Counted from the stretch's first letter, positions 1 to 8,895 are shown. The stretch: DNA of 64,000 nucleotides from Chryseobacterium paridis (GCF_016595215.1 NZ_JAENHK010000001.1:310001-374000); one strand, 5' to 3'. Numbers and translations: made by a program. Notes: generated by a model not told the origin, from the sequence alone.

Positions 1-1084
1 GATTCTTAACTTGTTCATCAGTTAGTTCCACAGGCATTGTTCTCTGCCCTGGTCTGTTGTTCTGACCTCCTTTCTTGAATCCACCTCCTTGACCTGGAGG
101 GCGGTTTCCTTGATTATTATTGTTATAAGGACGATTTCCACCAGGTCCACCTTGCCCTTGAGGACGATTTCCCTGACCTCCTTGACCTTGTGGACGATTT
201 CCACCGGGACCACTTTGCCCTTGAGGACGGTTTTGACCACCTCCCTGTTGGTTATTGTTTCCTCCTCCTTGCTGGTTATTTCCAGTACCTTGTTGGTTAG
301 GACCACCTGGTTTTTCAATTCTTTTCCTTTTCTTTTTCGCTCCAGAATTTGGCTTAGGAGCAAATTGAGTTAAATCAATTTTTTCACCAACAATCTTAGG
401 ACCGTCCAATTTTTGATAAACCGTCTCAATTTTTTGAGGTTCTTGAGATTGGTCATCATTACTAATAGGTTCTTCTTTCACCTCAGCAACTGGTTTTGTT
501 TCAGTTTCAACAACTGGTTTTGGAGTTTCTTTCACAACTTCAATTGGTTTTTCTTCAGCTTTTTTCTCCTCCACTTTTGGTTTATCTTTTTTAACTGGTC
601 TATTTCTTGTCTCAATTTGTGACAAATCAATTTTATCCAGAACTTTAAATTCCTGTTTTTCGGGAGCTGATTTAACTTCAGATTCAGTCACTACTTCTTC
701 CTTTTTCTCCTCAACAGAGGGAGTTACAGGAACAACAGGAGCATCAGAAGTTTCTTCAACCTCAGGCTTTTTAGAATCCAAATCTATCTTACCTAAAATT
801 TTAGTTTCTGGTTTATTAGCTTTAGCTCTTATTACTTCAGATGTTTTCTTTTCTTCAATTTCCAGTTTCTCTTCCGGAACCTTGATGATCACCACCTCAT
901 GGGAAGCTTTACGTTGTTCGCCATCCTTGGCAAACTCAGCCTCCAATGCAGAATATGCCGCTTCTTCTAATTGAGCGTTAGGATTGTTTTCAACCTCGAA
1001 ATCCTTTGACTGTAAAAACTCTACTAATCTGGACATCGAAATGTTGAATTCCTTAACCGCTTTATTTAATCTTATTTTTGGCAT
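1..1084 (-). CDS. infB: Translation initiation factor IF-2, N-terminal part (runs off left edge)
   Basis: The ATG complement is at 1082-1084 and the frame stays open to base 1, giving about 361 residues of the N-terminus. The protein begins MPKIRLNKAVKEFNISMSRL, the IF-2 N-terminal helical domain typical of flavobacteria. It continues into a long charged Lys/Glu/Pro/Val spacer with recurring LDKIDLSQ/GEKIDLTQ-like phrases, and then a Gly/Gln/Asn/Pro/Arg-rich stretch. The GTPase domain lies outside the window. IF-2 brings initiator tRNA to the 30S subunit and promotes subunit joining. It is the last gene of a rimP-nusA-infB operon, 78 bases after nusA, an order widely conserved in bacteria. 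The identity is secure from the N-terminus plus the gene order; the low-complexity spacer is normal for the family but long here. Confidence 0.93.
   Translation of the reverse strand, partial: MPKIRLNKAVKEFNISMSRLVEFLQSKDFEVENNPNAQLEEAAYSALEAEFAKDGEQRKASHEVVIIKVPEEKLEIEEKKTSEVIRAKANKPETKILGKIDLDSKKPEVEETSDAPVVPVTPSVEEKKEEVVTESEVKSAPEKQEFKVLDKIDLSQIETRNRPVKKDKPKVEEKKAEEKPIEVVKETPKPVVETETKPVAEVKEEPISNDDQSQEPQKIETVYQKLDGPKIVGEKIDLTQFAPKPNSGAKKKRKRIEKPGGPNQQGTGNNQQGGGNNNQQGGGQNRPQGQSGPGGNRPQGQGGQGNRPQGQGGPGGNRPYNNNNQGNRPPGQGGGFKKGGQNNRPGQRTMPVELTDEQVKN
60..255 (-). repeat. Gly/Gln/Asn/Pro low-complexity repeats inside infB
   Basis: In the IF-2 frame this stretch encodes imperfect copies of a unit like GGNRPQGQ(G/S)GQGG, a degenerate repeat of about ten residues. 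At the DNA level it is visible as recurring 'ggacgatttcc' and 'ccttgacc' blocks on the plus strand. Length variation by slippage would be expected here. The open reading frames antisense to it are by-products of the repeat. Confidence 0.8.
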
Positions 1085-1162
1085 TTATATTATTTACTGT
1101 TTTTTTAATTCTTAAAATTAAAGTATTTCTTTTTTACTTTTTATTAAAATTTATTTAAAATC

Positions 1163-2398
1163 TTAATCTTCAAATTCTTCTCTCAGAATGCGTTTTACAT
1201 CTTCAATGGTTTCTTCTTCCAAGTCGACCATATTTAAAAGACTCTCAGTATCTTTATCCAATACTGATTTTGCTGTAGTAAGACCTACTTTCTTAAATTC
1301 ATCCAAAATCCACTGCTCGATATCGTCATTAAATTCTCTCAAATCAACATCGTCATCCTCGCTAGACTCTCTATATACATCAATTTCATATCCTGTCAAC
1401 CAAGAAGCAAGTCTGATATTCTGACCTTGTTTTCCAATTACTTTAGAAATTTCTTCTACAGGTGTATAAACTAACGCATAGCTACTGTTCTCATTGATGT
1501 CAATTTTATTGATCGTAACATTTCCTAATGCTCTTTTCACTAAAATCTCAGGGTTCTTAGACCACTGAATAACATCTATATTCTCATTCTTCAACTCTCT
1601 TACAACTCCATGAATTCTGGATCCTTTAACACCCACACAAGCACCAACCGGATCAATTCTATCATCATAAGCATCTACTGCAATTTTTGCTTTTTCACCA
1701 GGAATTCTAACCACTTTTTTCAGCATGATAGTTCCATCCTGAATTTCAGGAATCTCAAGCTCTAATAATTTCTCCAAAAACTTCGGTGCAGTTCTTGAAA
1801 TAATAATTTGTGGCTTGGATCCTTTAAAATCAACTGTTTCTACAATGGCTCTGATATTTTCTCCCTTTTTAAAGAAGTCAGATGGAATTTGATTTTCTTT
1901 TGGTAAAATAAACTCATTCCCTTCATCATCCAACAAAATTACATGTTTGTGACGAATATGGTGAATCTCTCCAACAACAATTTCCCCGATTCTATCTCTA
2001 AACTGCTCATACAACATTGCATTATTATGCTCTTGTAGTTTAGTAGCCAAAATTTGCTTTAACGTAAGGATGTTTCTTCTTCCTAATTGTGCAACAGGAA
2101 TCTCCATGGTAAAATCCTCTCCTACCTCAAAAGTCGGGTCGATTTTCTTTGCTTCAGAAATTTCAATTTCCAAATCATCATCTTCCGACATTTCATCCTC
2201 AACAATCGTTTTATTTAAAAATATCTGAAAATCTCCTTTATCAGGGTTCACAATCACATCAAAATGATCATCTGAGTCAAATCTTTTTCTCAAAAGAGTT
2301 TTCAGTGAATCTTCAATAATTGCCATAAGATCAATCTTACTGATCCCTTTTTCGTCTTTAAAATCACCAAAGGATTCAATCAACGCTATATTATCCAT
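1163..2398 (-). CDS. nusA: Transcription termination/antitermination factor NusA
   Basis: A 411-residue cytoplasmic RNA polymerase-associated factor that modulates pausing, termination and antitermination. In order it shows an N-terminal polymerase-binding domain (about 1-125), an S1 domain (about 135-200) and two KH domains (about 230-345) with the motifs GVKGSRIHGVVREL and IGKQGQNIRLASWLTG, followed by an acidic tail ending REEFED. It lacks the two long C-terminal acidic repeats of the E. coli protein, as is usual in Bacteroidota. It lies 16 bases downstream of rimP and upstream of infB in one minus-strand operon. NusA is known to autoregulate its operon in E. coli, which is relevant to the hairpin found in the leader here. 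Confidence 0.97.
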   Translation of the reverse strand: MDNIALIESFGDFKDEKGISKIDLMAIIEDSLKTLLRKRFDSDDHFDVIVNPDKGDFQIFLNKTIVEDEMSEDDDLEIEISEAKKIDPTFEVGEDFTMEIPVAQLGRRNILTLKQILATKLQEHNNAMLYEQFRDRIGEIVVGEIHHIRHKHVILLDDEGNEFILPKENQIPSDFFKKGENIRAIVETVDFKGSKPQIIISRTAPKFLEKLLELEIPEIQDGTIMLKKVVRIPGEKAKIAVDAYDDRIDPVGACVGVKGSRIHGVVRELKNENIDVIQWSKNPEILVKRALGNVTINKIDINENSSYALVYTPVEEISKVIGKQGQNIRLASWLTGYEIDVYRESSEDDDVDLREFNDDIEQWILDEFKKVGLTTAKSVLDKDTESLLNMVDLEEETIEDVKRILREEFED

Positions 2399-2414
2399 TT
2401 ATTCTTTTTTCTTT

Positions 2415-2882
2415 TTAAAATTTAATTACTACTAATGCCTTCTTAATCTGAGAATAAGGAATTTCCTTTTCCTCTTCGACGTCTACTTTACCTTTCCCAA
2501 TATCTTTTGGTTTACGGTAACGTAGGATAAGTGTTATTTTCTCTTCATCTACTTTTAACAACTCACCTTCTATTTTTGAAGAGTCCTCAAGTAGAATCTC
2601 AATTTCTCTTCCAATATTCTTATTGAATTGTCTTGGAATTGATAAAGGCTCACTTAATCCAGCAGACATCACCTGAAGGCTAAAATCATGCTCTTCGCGA
2701 TCCATATTGAATTCTATTGCTCGGCTTGCATCAAGGCAATCCTGCAAAGAAACTCCATTATCACCATCTAAAATCACTGTAATATCATCCCCTGCAGAAA
2801 TCTTTAGATCAGTAAGAAATAAATCTTTTCTGGTTTCAAGGAATTCATTTAATAATTCTTCAATTCTTTTTCTAAACTCCAT
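2415..2882 (-). CDS. rimP: Ribosome maturation factor RimP
   Basis: A 155-residue protein needed for maturation of the 30S subunit. The N-terminal half carries the family pattern around GDDITVILDGDNGVSLQDCLDA, matching the conserved 'V-x-I-D-x-x-x-G-V-(S/T)-x-x-D-C' region. The middle has LQVMSAGLSEPLSIPRQF, corresponding to the 'EVSSPGLDRPL' motif. The C-terminal SH3-like domain follows. It is the first gene of the rimP-nusA-infB operon. The ATG at 2882 fits the family length (about 150). A promoter at 2958-2989 and a hairpin at 2908-2932 lie upstream. Confidence 0.95.
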   Translation of the reverse strand: MEFRKRIEELLNEFLETRKDLFLTDLKISAGDDITVILDGDNGVSLQDCLDASRAIEFNMDREEHDFSLQVMSAGLSEPLSIPRQFNKNIGREIEILLEDSSKIEGELLKVDEEKITLILRYRKPKDIGKGKVDVEEEKEIPYSQIKKALVVIKF

Positions 2883-2907
2883 AATTTTATGCTTGATTTA
2901 CAGTACG

Positions 2908-2932
2908 AAAAAAGGCTTTCTTCCGAAGCCTT
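2908..2932 (-). terminator. Attenuator-like hairpin in the rimP-nusA-infB leader
   Basis: On the minus strand, AAGGCTT and AAGCCTT arms (7 bp, 7-nt loop) run straight into a run of six T residues. It lies between the predicted promoter and the rimP ATG, so it would act on the operon's own transcript and not on an upstream gene. On the plus strand the same hairpin is followed four bases later by a T7 run. Formation and activity are inferred. Confidence 0.5.
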
Positions 2933-2957
2933 CCCATTTTTTTCCGTAAATCCACTG

Positions 2958-2989
2958 CAAATATAAGATATTTTTTCTAAAAAAGCAAA
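2958..2989 (-). promoter_or_regulatory. Promoter of the rimP operon
   Basis: On the minus strand this reads TTTG, 20 nt, TATATTTG, matching both elements of the Bacteroidetes consensus (TTG/TTTG, 17-23 nt, TAnnTTTG). Predicted transcription starts near 2953, about 70 nt before the rimP ATG. Confidence 0.7.
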
Positions 2990-3064
2990 ATCAACTTATT
3001 ATCAGATAAATAACTGCATGATCTATTAACATTAAATTTAGAGAGGTGTTGAAAGTATTTTTAT

Positions 3065-3072
3065 TATTTTTG
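3065..3072 (+). promoter_or_regulatory. -7 box upstream of ugd
   Basis: TATTTTTG, a perfect TAnnTTTG match, ends 25 nt before the ugd start. No TTG lies at the right distance for a -33 element (nearest spacer 13 nt), so confidence is moderate. Confidence 0.5.
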
Positions 3073-3097
3073 TCTTGAATTTTAAAAAACAGACATT

Positions 3098-4411
3098 TTG
3101 AATATAACAATTGTAGGAACAGGTTATGTAGGGTTAGTTACAGGAACTACCCTCGCAGAACTTGGCAATTCAGTATACTGTGTTGACATTGATGAAAAAA
3201 AAGTAGAAGGTATGAAAAACGGCGTAGTTCCCATTTATGAGCCGAACCTTGAAGAAATGTTTCATAGAAATATACAATCTCAAAGATTGTTTTTCACAAC
3301 TAATTTAAAAGAAGCATTGGATAAAAGCGAAGTCGTGTATCTGGCACTCCCTACTCCTCCAGGAGAGGATGGTTCAGCCGACCTTTCTTACGTGCTAGGT
3401 GTCGCTAGTGACATAGGAGACCTGATGACGGAATATAAAGTGATTGTCAATAAGAGTACAGTTCCCGTAGGAACTGCCGAGAAAGTAACAGAAGTTATTT
3501 CTTCAAGAACAGATATAGCTTTTGATGTTGTTTCTAATCCCGAGTTTTTAAGAGAGGGCTTTGCCGTAGAAGATTCAATGAATCCAGCACGAGTTGTTGT
3601 AGGATCAAGTTCAGAAAAAGCAAAGGAAATCATGTCTAAAATTTACCAACCCTTTACAAATACTGGAATTCCAATTATTTTTATGGATGAAAAATCATCC
3701 GAGCTTACTAAATATGCATCTAATTCATTTTTAGCAGTAAAAATTACATTTATGAATGAGATTGCCAATTATTGTGAAAAAGTAGGTGCCGATGTTGACA
3801 AAGTAAGACTGGGAATGGGAAGTGACGACAGGATAGGACATCGATTTTTATTTCCTGGTATCGGATACGGAGGAAGTTGTTTTCCTAAAGATGTAAAAGC
3901 GCTTATCAAATCAGGAAAACAAGAAGATTTTAATTTTCAGATTTTAGAGGCTACCGAAAACGTGAATGTTGCTCAGAAGGTAATTTTGGTATCGGAAATC
4001 GAAAAATATTTTGAAGGTAATCTTAAAGGAAAAAAAATCGCCATTTGGGGATTAGCATTCAAAGCCAATACCGATGATATTCGTGAAGCCTCATCTCTAG
4101 ACAACATCGATCTTTTATTGAAAAAAGGAGCAGAAATAATTGCTTATGATCTAGTCGCGGAGAATAATGTCCGTAATATTATTGGAGATCAAATTCAATA
4201 TGCAAAAACTATGTATGATGCTTTAGAAGGAGCTGATGCACTATTTATTGCTACAGAATGGCCAGAGTTTAAAAATCCAAATTTCGAGTTGATGGCTAAG
4301 AAGATGAAAAGCAAGGTCATTTTTGACGGAAGAAATATGTTTCCTCTGGAAGTTCCTAAACAAAACGGATTTTATTATAAAAGCATAGGAAGACAAACCA
4401 TATTGAATTAG
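3098..4411 (+). CDS. ugd: UDP-glucose 6-dehydrogenase
   Basis: A 437-residue enzyme that oxidises UDP-glucose to UDP-glucuronate with two NAD+. The N-terminal Rossmann motif GTGYVG is at residues 7-12. The catalytic thiol is Cys261 in GYGGSCFPKD. The C-terminal UDP-binding domain contains WGLAFKANTDDIREASS. The start is a TTG: the nucleotide-binding motif begins at residue 6, and no later ATG would preserve it. It is the first gene of the polysaccharide locus, divergent from rimP. UDP-glucuronate could enter the glycan as such or be modified further, for instance by the amidotransferase homologue at 17218. Related UDP-ManNAc dehydrogenases are less likely given the overall motif pattern and length, but substrate choice cannot be proved from sequence. 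Confidence 0.9.
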   Translation: MNITIVGTGYVGLVTGTTLAELGNSVYCVDIDEKKVEGMKNGVVPIYEPNLEEMFHRNIQSQRLFFTTNLKEALDKSEVVYLALPTPPGEDGSADLSYVLGVASDIGDLMTEYKVIVNKSTVPVGTAEKVTEVISSRTDIAFDVVSNPEFLREGFAVEDSMNPARVVVGSSSEKAKEIMSKIYQPFTNTGIPIIFMDEKSSELTKYASNSFLAVKITFMNEIANYCEKVGADVDKVRLGMGSDDRIGHRFLFPGIGYGGSCFPKDVKALIKSGKQEDFNFQILEATENVNVAQKVILVSEIEKYFEGNLKGKKIAIWGLAFKANTDDIREASSLDNIDLLLKKGAEIIAYDLVAENNVRNIIGDQIQYAKTMYDALEGADALFIATEWPEFKNPNFELMAKKMKSKVIFDGRNMFPLEVPKQNGFYYKSIGRQTILN

Positions 4412-4553
4412 TTAATTCAATAAAATAGCAGCTATGCTAGTTATCAGATAAGCTGTCATTATCTCTTATTTAAGAATCAAAAACAGTTTTTATGATGTAA
4501 TGTAAGTGCAACACTTTATTATCTTTAAACCATAACTATTTCAAAATATTAAA

Positions 4554-5633
4554 ATGAAAAACATAATCATTACCGGAGGGGCAGGATTTATCGGTTCCCA
4601 CGTTGTAAGAGAATTTGTAAAAAATAATCCCAACACAACAATCATCAACTTAGATGCTCTTACTTATGCAGGGAATTTAGAAAATCTAAAAGACATCGAA
4701 AACGAACCTAATTATGTTTTCGAAAAAGCCGATATAACAAAACCCGAAGAACTAAGAATTGTTTTTGAAAAATATAATCCTGACGCGGTTGTACACTTAG
4801 CAGCAGAAAGCCATGTAGATAGAAGTATTACTGATCCAATGGCTTTTATCAACACGAATGTAAATGGTACTGCCAACCTTCTTAATTTATGTAAGGAATT
4901 CTGGACACTGAATCTAGAACACACCCATGGAAGATTTCCTGATGAAAAAAGAGAGAACTTATTCTATCACGTTTCAACAGACGAAGTATATGGAAGCTTA
5001 GGCGAAACAGGATTTTTTCTGGAAACAACTTCGTATGATCCGCAATCTCCTTATTCTGCATCAAAAGCCGCTTCTGACCACTTAGTAAGGGCTTACGGGA
5101 ATACTTATGGTATGCCTTTTATTATTTCTAACTGTTCAAATAATTATGGGCCTAATCATTTTCCGGAAAAATTAATTCCATTATGTATTTCCAATATTAT
5201 TAATGAGAGACCATTGCCTATTTACGGTGATGGTAAATATACGAGAGATTGGTTATTCGTAATTGATCACGCTAAAGGAATCCACCAAATTTTTAATGAA
5301 TCCAAAACCGGCCAAACTTATAATATTGGAGGATTTAACGAATGGCAGAATATCGATTTGGTAAAAGAACTGATCAAACAAATGGATGCTAAGCTTGGGA
5401 AACCAGCTGGTTATTCTGAAAAGCTAATCACTTTTGTAAAAGACAGACCAGGACATGATAAACGTTATGCTATTGACGCCACCAAATTAAACAAAGACTT
5501 AGGATGGAAACCCTCTGTAACATTCGAAGAAGGATTGGGAAAAACAATTGAGTGGTATCTTGAAAATAAAGAATGGTTAGAAAATATTACTTCAGGAGAC
5601 TATCAAAAGTATTATGAAAAACAATATCATTAA
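4554..5633 (+). CDS. rfbB: dTDP-glucose 4,6-dehydratase
   Basis: A 359-residue extended SDR that converts dTDP-glucose to dTDP-4-keto-6-deoxyglucose. The NAD-binding motif TGGAGFIG is at residues 7-14. The active-site STDE is at 141-144 and the YSASK catalytic Tyr/Lys pair is at 167/171. The signature HLAAESHVDRSI is also present. It is followed 57 bases later by rfbA. The genes that would complete dTDP-rhamnose (rfbC, rfbD) are absent from the window. Instead, fdtA- and fdtB-like genes lie downstream, so the product most likely feeds a 3-amino-3,6-dideoxysugar. Confidence 0.95.
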   Translation: MKNIIITGGAGFIGSHVVREFVKNNPNTTIINLDALTYAGNLENLKDIENEPNYVFEKADITKPEELRIVFEKYNPDAVVHLAAESHVDRSITDPMAFINTNVNGTANLLNLCKEFWTLNLEHTHGRFPDEKRENLFYHVSTDEVYGSLGETGFFLETTSYDPQSPYSASKAASDHLVRAYGNTYGMPFIISNCSNNYGPNHFPEKLIPLCISNIINERPLPIYGDGKYTRDWLFVIDHAKGIHQIFNESKTGQTYNIGGFNEWQNIDLVKELIKQMDAKLGKPAGYSEKLITFVKDRPGHDKRYAIDATKLNKDLGWKPSVTFEEGLGKTIEWYLENKEWLENITSGDYQKYYEKQYH

Positions 5634-5690
5634 ATCCTTCAAGCATAAATCGACGATTTTCATCACCATCACTAATAGAAAAAAAAATAA

Positions 5691-6554
5691 ATGAAAGGAA
5701 TAATTTTAGCCGGAGGTTCTGGTACAAGACTCTATCCTCTTACTATTGCTGTAAGTAAGCAACTCATGCCGGTTTATGATAAACCGATGATATATTATCC
5801 TCTATCCACATTATTATTAGCAGGAATAAGAGATATATTAATTATAACAACACCTCATGATCAGGAAGGCTTTATTAAGCTATTAGGAGATGGCTCTCAG
5901 ATAGGATGCAATATAGAATACGTCGTACAACCAAGTCCAGACGGGCTTGCTCAGGCTTTCATCCTTGGTGATTCTTTTATTGGAGATGATTCTGCTGCAT
6001 TAGTACTTGGAGATAATATTTTCTATGGCTCCGAAATGGGGACTTTATTAAAGAACAAAACAAACCCTGATGGTGGTGTAGTTTTCGCATATCACGTTTC
6101 TGATCCGGAGAGATATGGTGTAGTGGAATTTGATCAAGATTTTAAGGCTGTATCTATCGAAGAAAAACCAACACACCCCAAATCTAATTATGCTGTTCCA
6201 GGATTATATTTTTATGACAATGAAGTCGTAGAAATTGCAAAAAACATACAACCATCAGCTCGCGGTGAGCTTGAAATTACTGATGTAAACAATGTTTATC
6301 TTAAGAAAGGAAAACTGGAAGTAGGAGTTCTGGACAGAGGAACAGCGTGGCTTGACACTGGAACCTTTGACTCACTTCATGACGCTTCAGAATTTGTTAG
6401 CGTTATAGAAAAAAGACAAGGCTTTAAAATAGGATGTATTGAAGAAATTGCATTCAGAAATAAATTTATTGATGAGGAAAAGTTGTTAGAGACTGCTTTA
6501 AAATATGGCAAAAGTGGATATGGAAAGTACCTCACCCAGCTTGTAAAAAAATAA
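5691..6554 (+). CDS. rfbA: Glucose-1-phosphate thymidylyltransferase
   Basis: A 287-residue enzyme that makes dTDP-glucose from dTTP and glucose-1-phosphate. The nucleotidyltransferase loop [11 protein letters not shown] is at residues 8-18, followed by the typical [18 protein letters not shown] segment and later VEEKP-like [20 protein letters not shown]. Length and motifs match RmlA throughout. It supplies the substrate of RfbB directly upstream. A good intrinsic terminator follows at 6574, so ugd/rfbB/rfbA probably form a unit separate from the wzm-led unit. Confidence 0.96.
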   Translation: MKGIILAGGSGTRLYPLTIAVSKQLMPVYDKPMIYYPLSTLLLAGIRDILIITTPHDQEGFIKLLGDGSQIGCNIEYVVQPSPDGLAQAFILGDSFIGDDSAALVLGDNIFYGSEMGTLLKNKTNPDGGVVFAYHVSDPERYGVVEFDQDFKAVSIEEKPTHPKSNYAVPGLYFYDNEVVEIAKNIQPSARGELEITDVNNVYLKKGKLEVGVLDRGTAWLDTGTFDSLHDASEFVSVIEKRQGFKIGCIEEIAFRNKFIDEEKLLETALKYGKSGYGKYLTQLVKK

Positions 6555-6573
6555 TTCCCTCAAAAAATTCTAT

Positions 6574-6604
6574 AAAGCTGTTGTCTTCACCGACTACAGC
6601 TTTT
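6574..6604 (+). terminator. Intrinsic terminator after rfbA
   Basis: Arms AAAGCTGTTGTC and GACTACAGCTTT pair over 12 bp with one mismatch around a 6-nt loop, and the second arm runs into TTTTG. It separates rfbA from wzm. Confidence 0.75.
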
Positions 6605-6701
6605 GTCTATTATAAGAAATATCAATATATTAGTTATAATTTTTAGTTTTTACATGAATAACAATTCATAATAAAAGGAACTATGAGAAAATTAATTATT
6701 A

Positions 6702-6709
6702 TAAATTTG
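6702..6709 (+). promoter_or_regulatory. -7 box upstream of wzm
   Basis: TAAATTTG, a perfect match to TAnnTTTG, ends 16 nt before the ATG at 6726. No clear -33 TTG is present. Confidence 0.55.
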
Positions 6710-6725
6710 CATAAACATAACACAA

Positions 6726-7574
6726 ATGAATGAACCACAACAAAAGTGGACAGAAACAATTGAGGCTAGCCATTCTCTGTTTGATCTAAAGTTCAAAGAG
6801 ATATGGAGATATAAGGATCTCATATATATGTTTGTTAAAAGAGATTTCGTATCAAGCTTTAAACAAACCGTATTAGGACCTGTTTGGTTTTTCATCAATC
6901 CTATTTTTACTACCATAACCTATTTAATTGTCTTTGGAAGAATAGCTAAGTTGCCTACCGACGGCGCTCCTCCTCTATTGTTTTACCTTGCTGGTATTAC
7001 TCTTTGGAATTATTTTTCAACTTCGTTAACAGGGACATCATATACTTTTGCTGGAAATGCCGGTATATTTGGAAAAGTATACTTTCCCCGATTGGTAACA
7101 CCATTATCAATAGTTATTTCCAATCTAATGAGATTTGGCGTACAGTTTATCCTATTTATGATCGTGTGGGGATATTACTTTGTAAGAGGAGAGGCACATC
7201 CCAATATTTGGATACTTGCTACACCTTTTTTAGTAATACTCATGGCTTTGTTCGCATTAGGAGTCGGAATGATATTTTCCTCTCTCACTACAAAATATAA
7301 GGATTTAAATATGCTTCTTGGATTTGGTGTAAGCTTGTACATGTATGCCACTCCGGTGATATATCCTACCTCTTCACTTCCGGCTGGTTTCAAAAGCATT
7401 GCTTATTATAATCCTTTGACAGGGATCTTCGAATGCTTTAAATATGCATGGTTAGGTGTCGGAAATTTTTCCCCGCTCATGTTAGGGATAAGTACTGCCA
7501 TAATTATGATACTATTGGCAATAGGAACTGTTATTTTCAACAGAGTTGAAAAAACTTTTATGGATACTGTCTAA
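6726..7574 (+). CDS. wzm: Polysaccharide ABC exporter, permease
   Basis: A 282-residue inner-membrane protein of the ABC-2/Wzm family, the channel that exports undecaprenyl-linked polysaccharide. It begins with an amphipathic segment (LFDLKFKEIWRYKDLIYMFVKRDF) typical of Wzm, then about six hydrophobic segments, including FFINPIFTTITYLIVFG and PLMLGISTAIIMILLAIGTVIF. The conserved TVLGPVWFFINP region sits before the first membrane span. It pairs with the ATPase gene 61 bases downstream. An ABC exporter implies that the chain is completed in the cytoplasm before export, consistent with the absence of Wzx and Wzy in the window. Confidence 0.9.
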   Translation: MNEPQQKWTETIEASHSLFDLKFKEIWRYKDLIYMFVKRDFVSSFKQTVLGPVWFFINPIFTTITYLIVFGRIAKLPTDGAPPLLFYLAGITLWNYFSTSLTGTSYTFAGNAGIFGKVYFPRLVTPLSIVISNLMRFGVQFILFMIVWGYYFVRGEAHPNIWILATPFLVILMALFALGVGMIFSSLTTKYKDLNMLLGFGVSLYMYATPVIYPTSSLPAGFKSIAYYNPLTGIFECFKYAWLGVGNFSPLMLGISTAIIMILLAIGTVIFNRVEKTFMDTV

Positions 7575-7635
7575 GCAAAACAGTAAAAACTGTTAGAATT
7601 TATTATAAAAGTCTAATTTCTTTAAATTAAAAAAC

Positions 7636-8889
7636 ATGCTGGCTTTAAAAGCTGAAAATATATCAAAACAATACCGCTTGGGACAAGTTGGAACAGGGAC
7701 TCTAACCCATGACCTAAACAGATTTTGGTATAGAGTAAGAGGAAAAGAAGATCCCTATTTAAAAATTGGAGATACTAATGACAGAACCACCAAGGGTAAT
7801 TCCGAATATGTATGGTCTCTTCGGGATATCAATTTTGAAGTTGAGCAAGGAGATGCGGTAGGAATTATTGGGAGAAATGGTGCAGGAAAGTCTACCTTAT
7901 TAAAAATTTTAAGTAAAGTCACCAAACCTACCACAGGAAAAATTTACACTCAGGGAAGAATTGCATCTCTATTGGAAGTGGGCACAGGATTTCACCCTGA
8001 AATGACAGGCCGGGAAAATGTTTTTTTAAATGGGGCTATTCTAGGAATGACCCGTAAAGAAATCAAACGTAAATTCGATGAAATTGTAGATTTCTCTGGA
8101 GTTGAAAGATATATCGATACACCTGTAAAAAGATATTCATCAGGAATGTATGTTCGTCTGGCTTTTGCGGTTGCAGCTCACCTTGAATCTGAAATACTTA
8201 TTGTAGATGAAGTATTAGCGGTGGGAGATGCCGATTTTCAAAAAAAATGCCTTGGAAAGATGGGTGATGTTACAAAAGGAGAAGGAAGAACTATTCTTTT
8301 TGTAAGTCATAATATGACAGCCATAAAAGAACTTTGTAAGAGCGGACTTTTATTGAACCAAGGACATTTGGATTATTCAGGAAATATTCTGCAAACAATA
8401 GCAGAGTATCAAAAAAATGCGGAGAGACAAAGTAGTTACATTCATGAAGGGATTTTAGAAACGGCTTTGGGAAATCAAAACATCAGAATATTGGAGTTTT
8501 CAGCCAAACCGGCTTCAGGTCCATTTTTAGATATTGAATCTGGCGTAAAAATAAGATTGAGATTCTATAATTATAGAGAAAATATCAATCTGGATACTAC
8601 TTTCGAGCTAAGAACATATGAAGAAGCTGTTGTCTTTCACACCGGAGCTTTCGTCACAACAAATAATAGTTCCAGAAAAAAGGAATACACTGTAGAATTT
8701 GAAATTCCTGCAAGTCTGCTCAATGCAGGAAATTATTATTTTAAGATTATGTTTGGTCAAGATCAAAAAATTCCTCTTTATATTGCCAATGAAATAATTG
8801 GATTTGAAATTGAAAATGTAAAAATGGGGAAAAATATTAATGCTTTACCGGGAATTATTAGACCCAATTTTAATTATGATATAAAATAG
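7636..8889 (+). CDS. wzt: Polysaccharide ABC exporter, ATPase with C-terminal glycan-binding-type domain
   Basis: A 417-residue ATPase. Walker A GRNGAGKST is at residues 79-87, the signature YSSGM near 168, and Walker B ILIVDEV has Asp191/Glu192. The switch His lies in LFVSHNM. The ATPase is preceded by about 60 extra residues, typical of Wzt/TagH proteins. Residues from about 270 to 417 form a beta-rich domain resembling the Wzt C-terminal domain, which in E. coli O8/O9a binds the chemically capped non-reducing end of the O-antigen before export. Its presence suggests chain-length control by a terminal modification; the methyltransferases at 16445 and 21971 are candidates to make it. It is followed 6 bases later by the fdtA-like gene. 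Confidence 0.92.
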   Translation: MLALKAENISKQYRLGQVGTGTLTHDLNRFWYRVRGKEDPYLKIGDTNDRTTKGNSEYVWSLRDINFEVEQGDAVGIIGRNGAGKSTLLKILSKVTKPTTGKIYTQGRIASLLEVGTGFHPEMTGRENVFLNGAILGMTRKEIKRKFDEIVDFSGVERYIDTPVKRYSSGMYVRLAFAVAAHLESEILIVDEVLAVGDADFQKKCLGKMGDVTKGEGRTILFVSHNMTAIKELCKSGLLLNQGHLDYSGNILQTIAEYQKNAERQSSYIHEGILETALGNQNIRILEFSAKPASGPFLDIESGVKIRLRFYNYRENINLDTTFELRTYEEAVVFHTGAFVTTNNSSRKKEYTVEFEIPASLLNAGNYYFKIMFGQDQKIPLYIANEIIGFEIENVKMGKNINALPGIIRPNFNYDIK

Positions 8890-8895
8890 GTAGCA

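Noticed and set aside
22-373. Reading frames on both strands over the infB repeat region (113 and 94 residues)
   Set aside because: They are out of frame with, or antisense to, the clear IF-2 frame and owe their openness to its low-complexity repeats.
4412-4553. Terminator between ugd and rfbB
   Set aside because: Only weak 4-5 bp hairpins (for example GATAA/TTATC) without a T tract.
4554-6554. dTDP-L-rhamnose synthesis
   Set aside because: rfbA and rfbB are present, but no rfbC or rfbD follows; the fdtA/fdtB-like genes give a better account of the pathway here.
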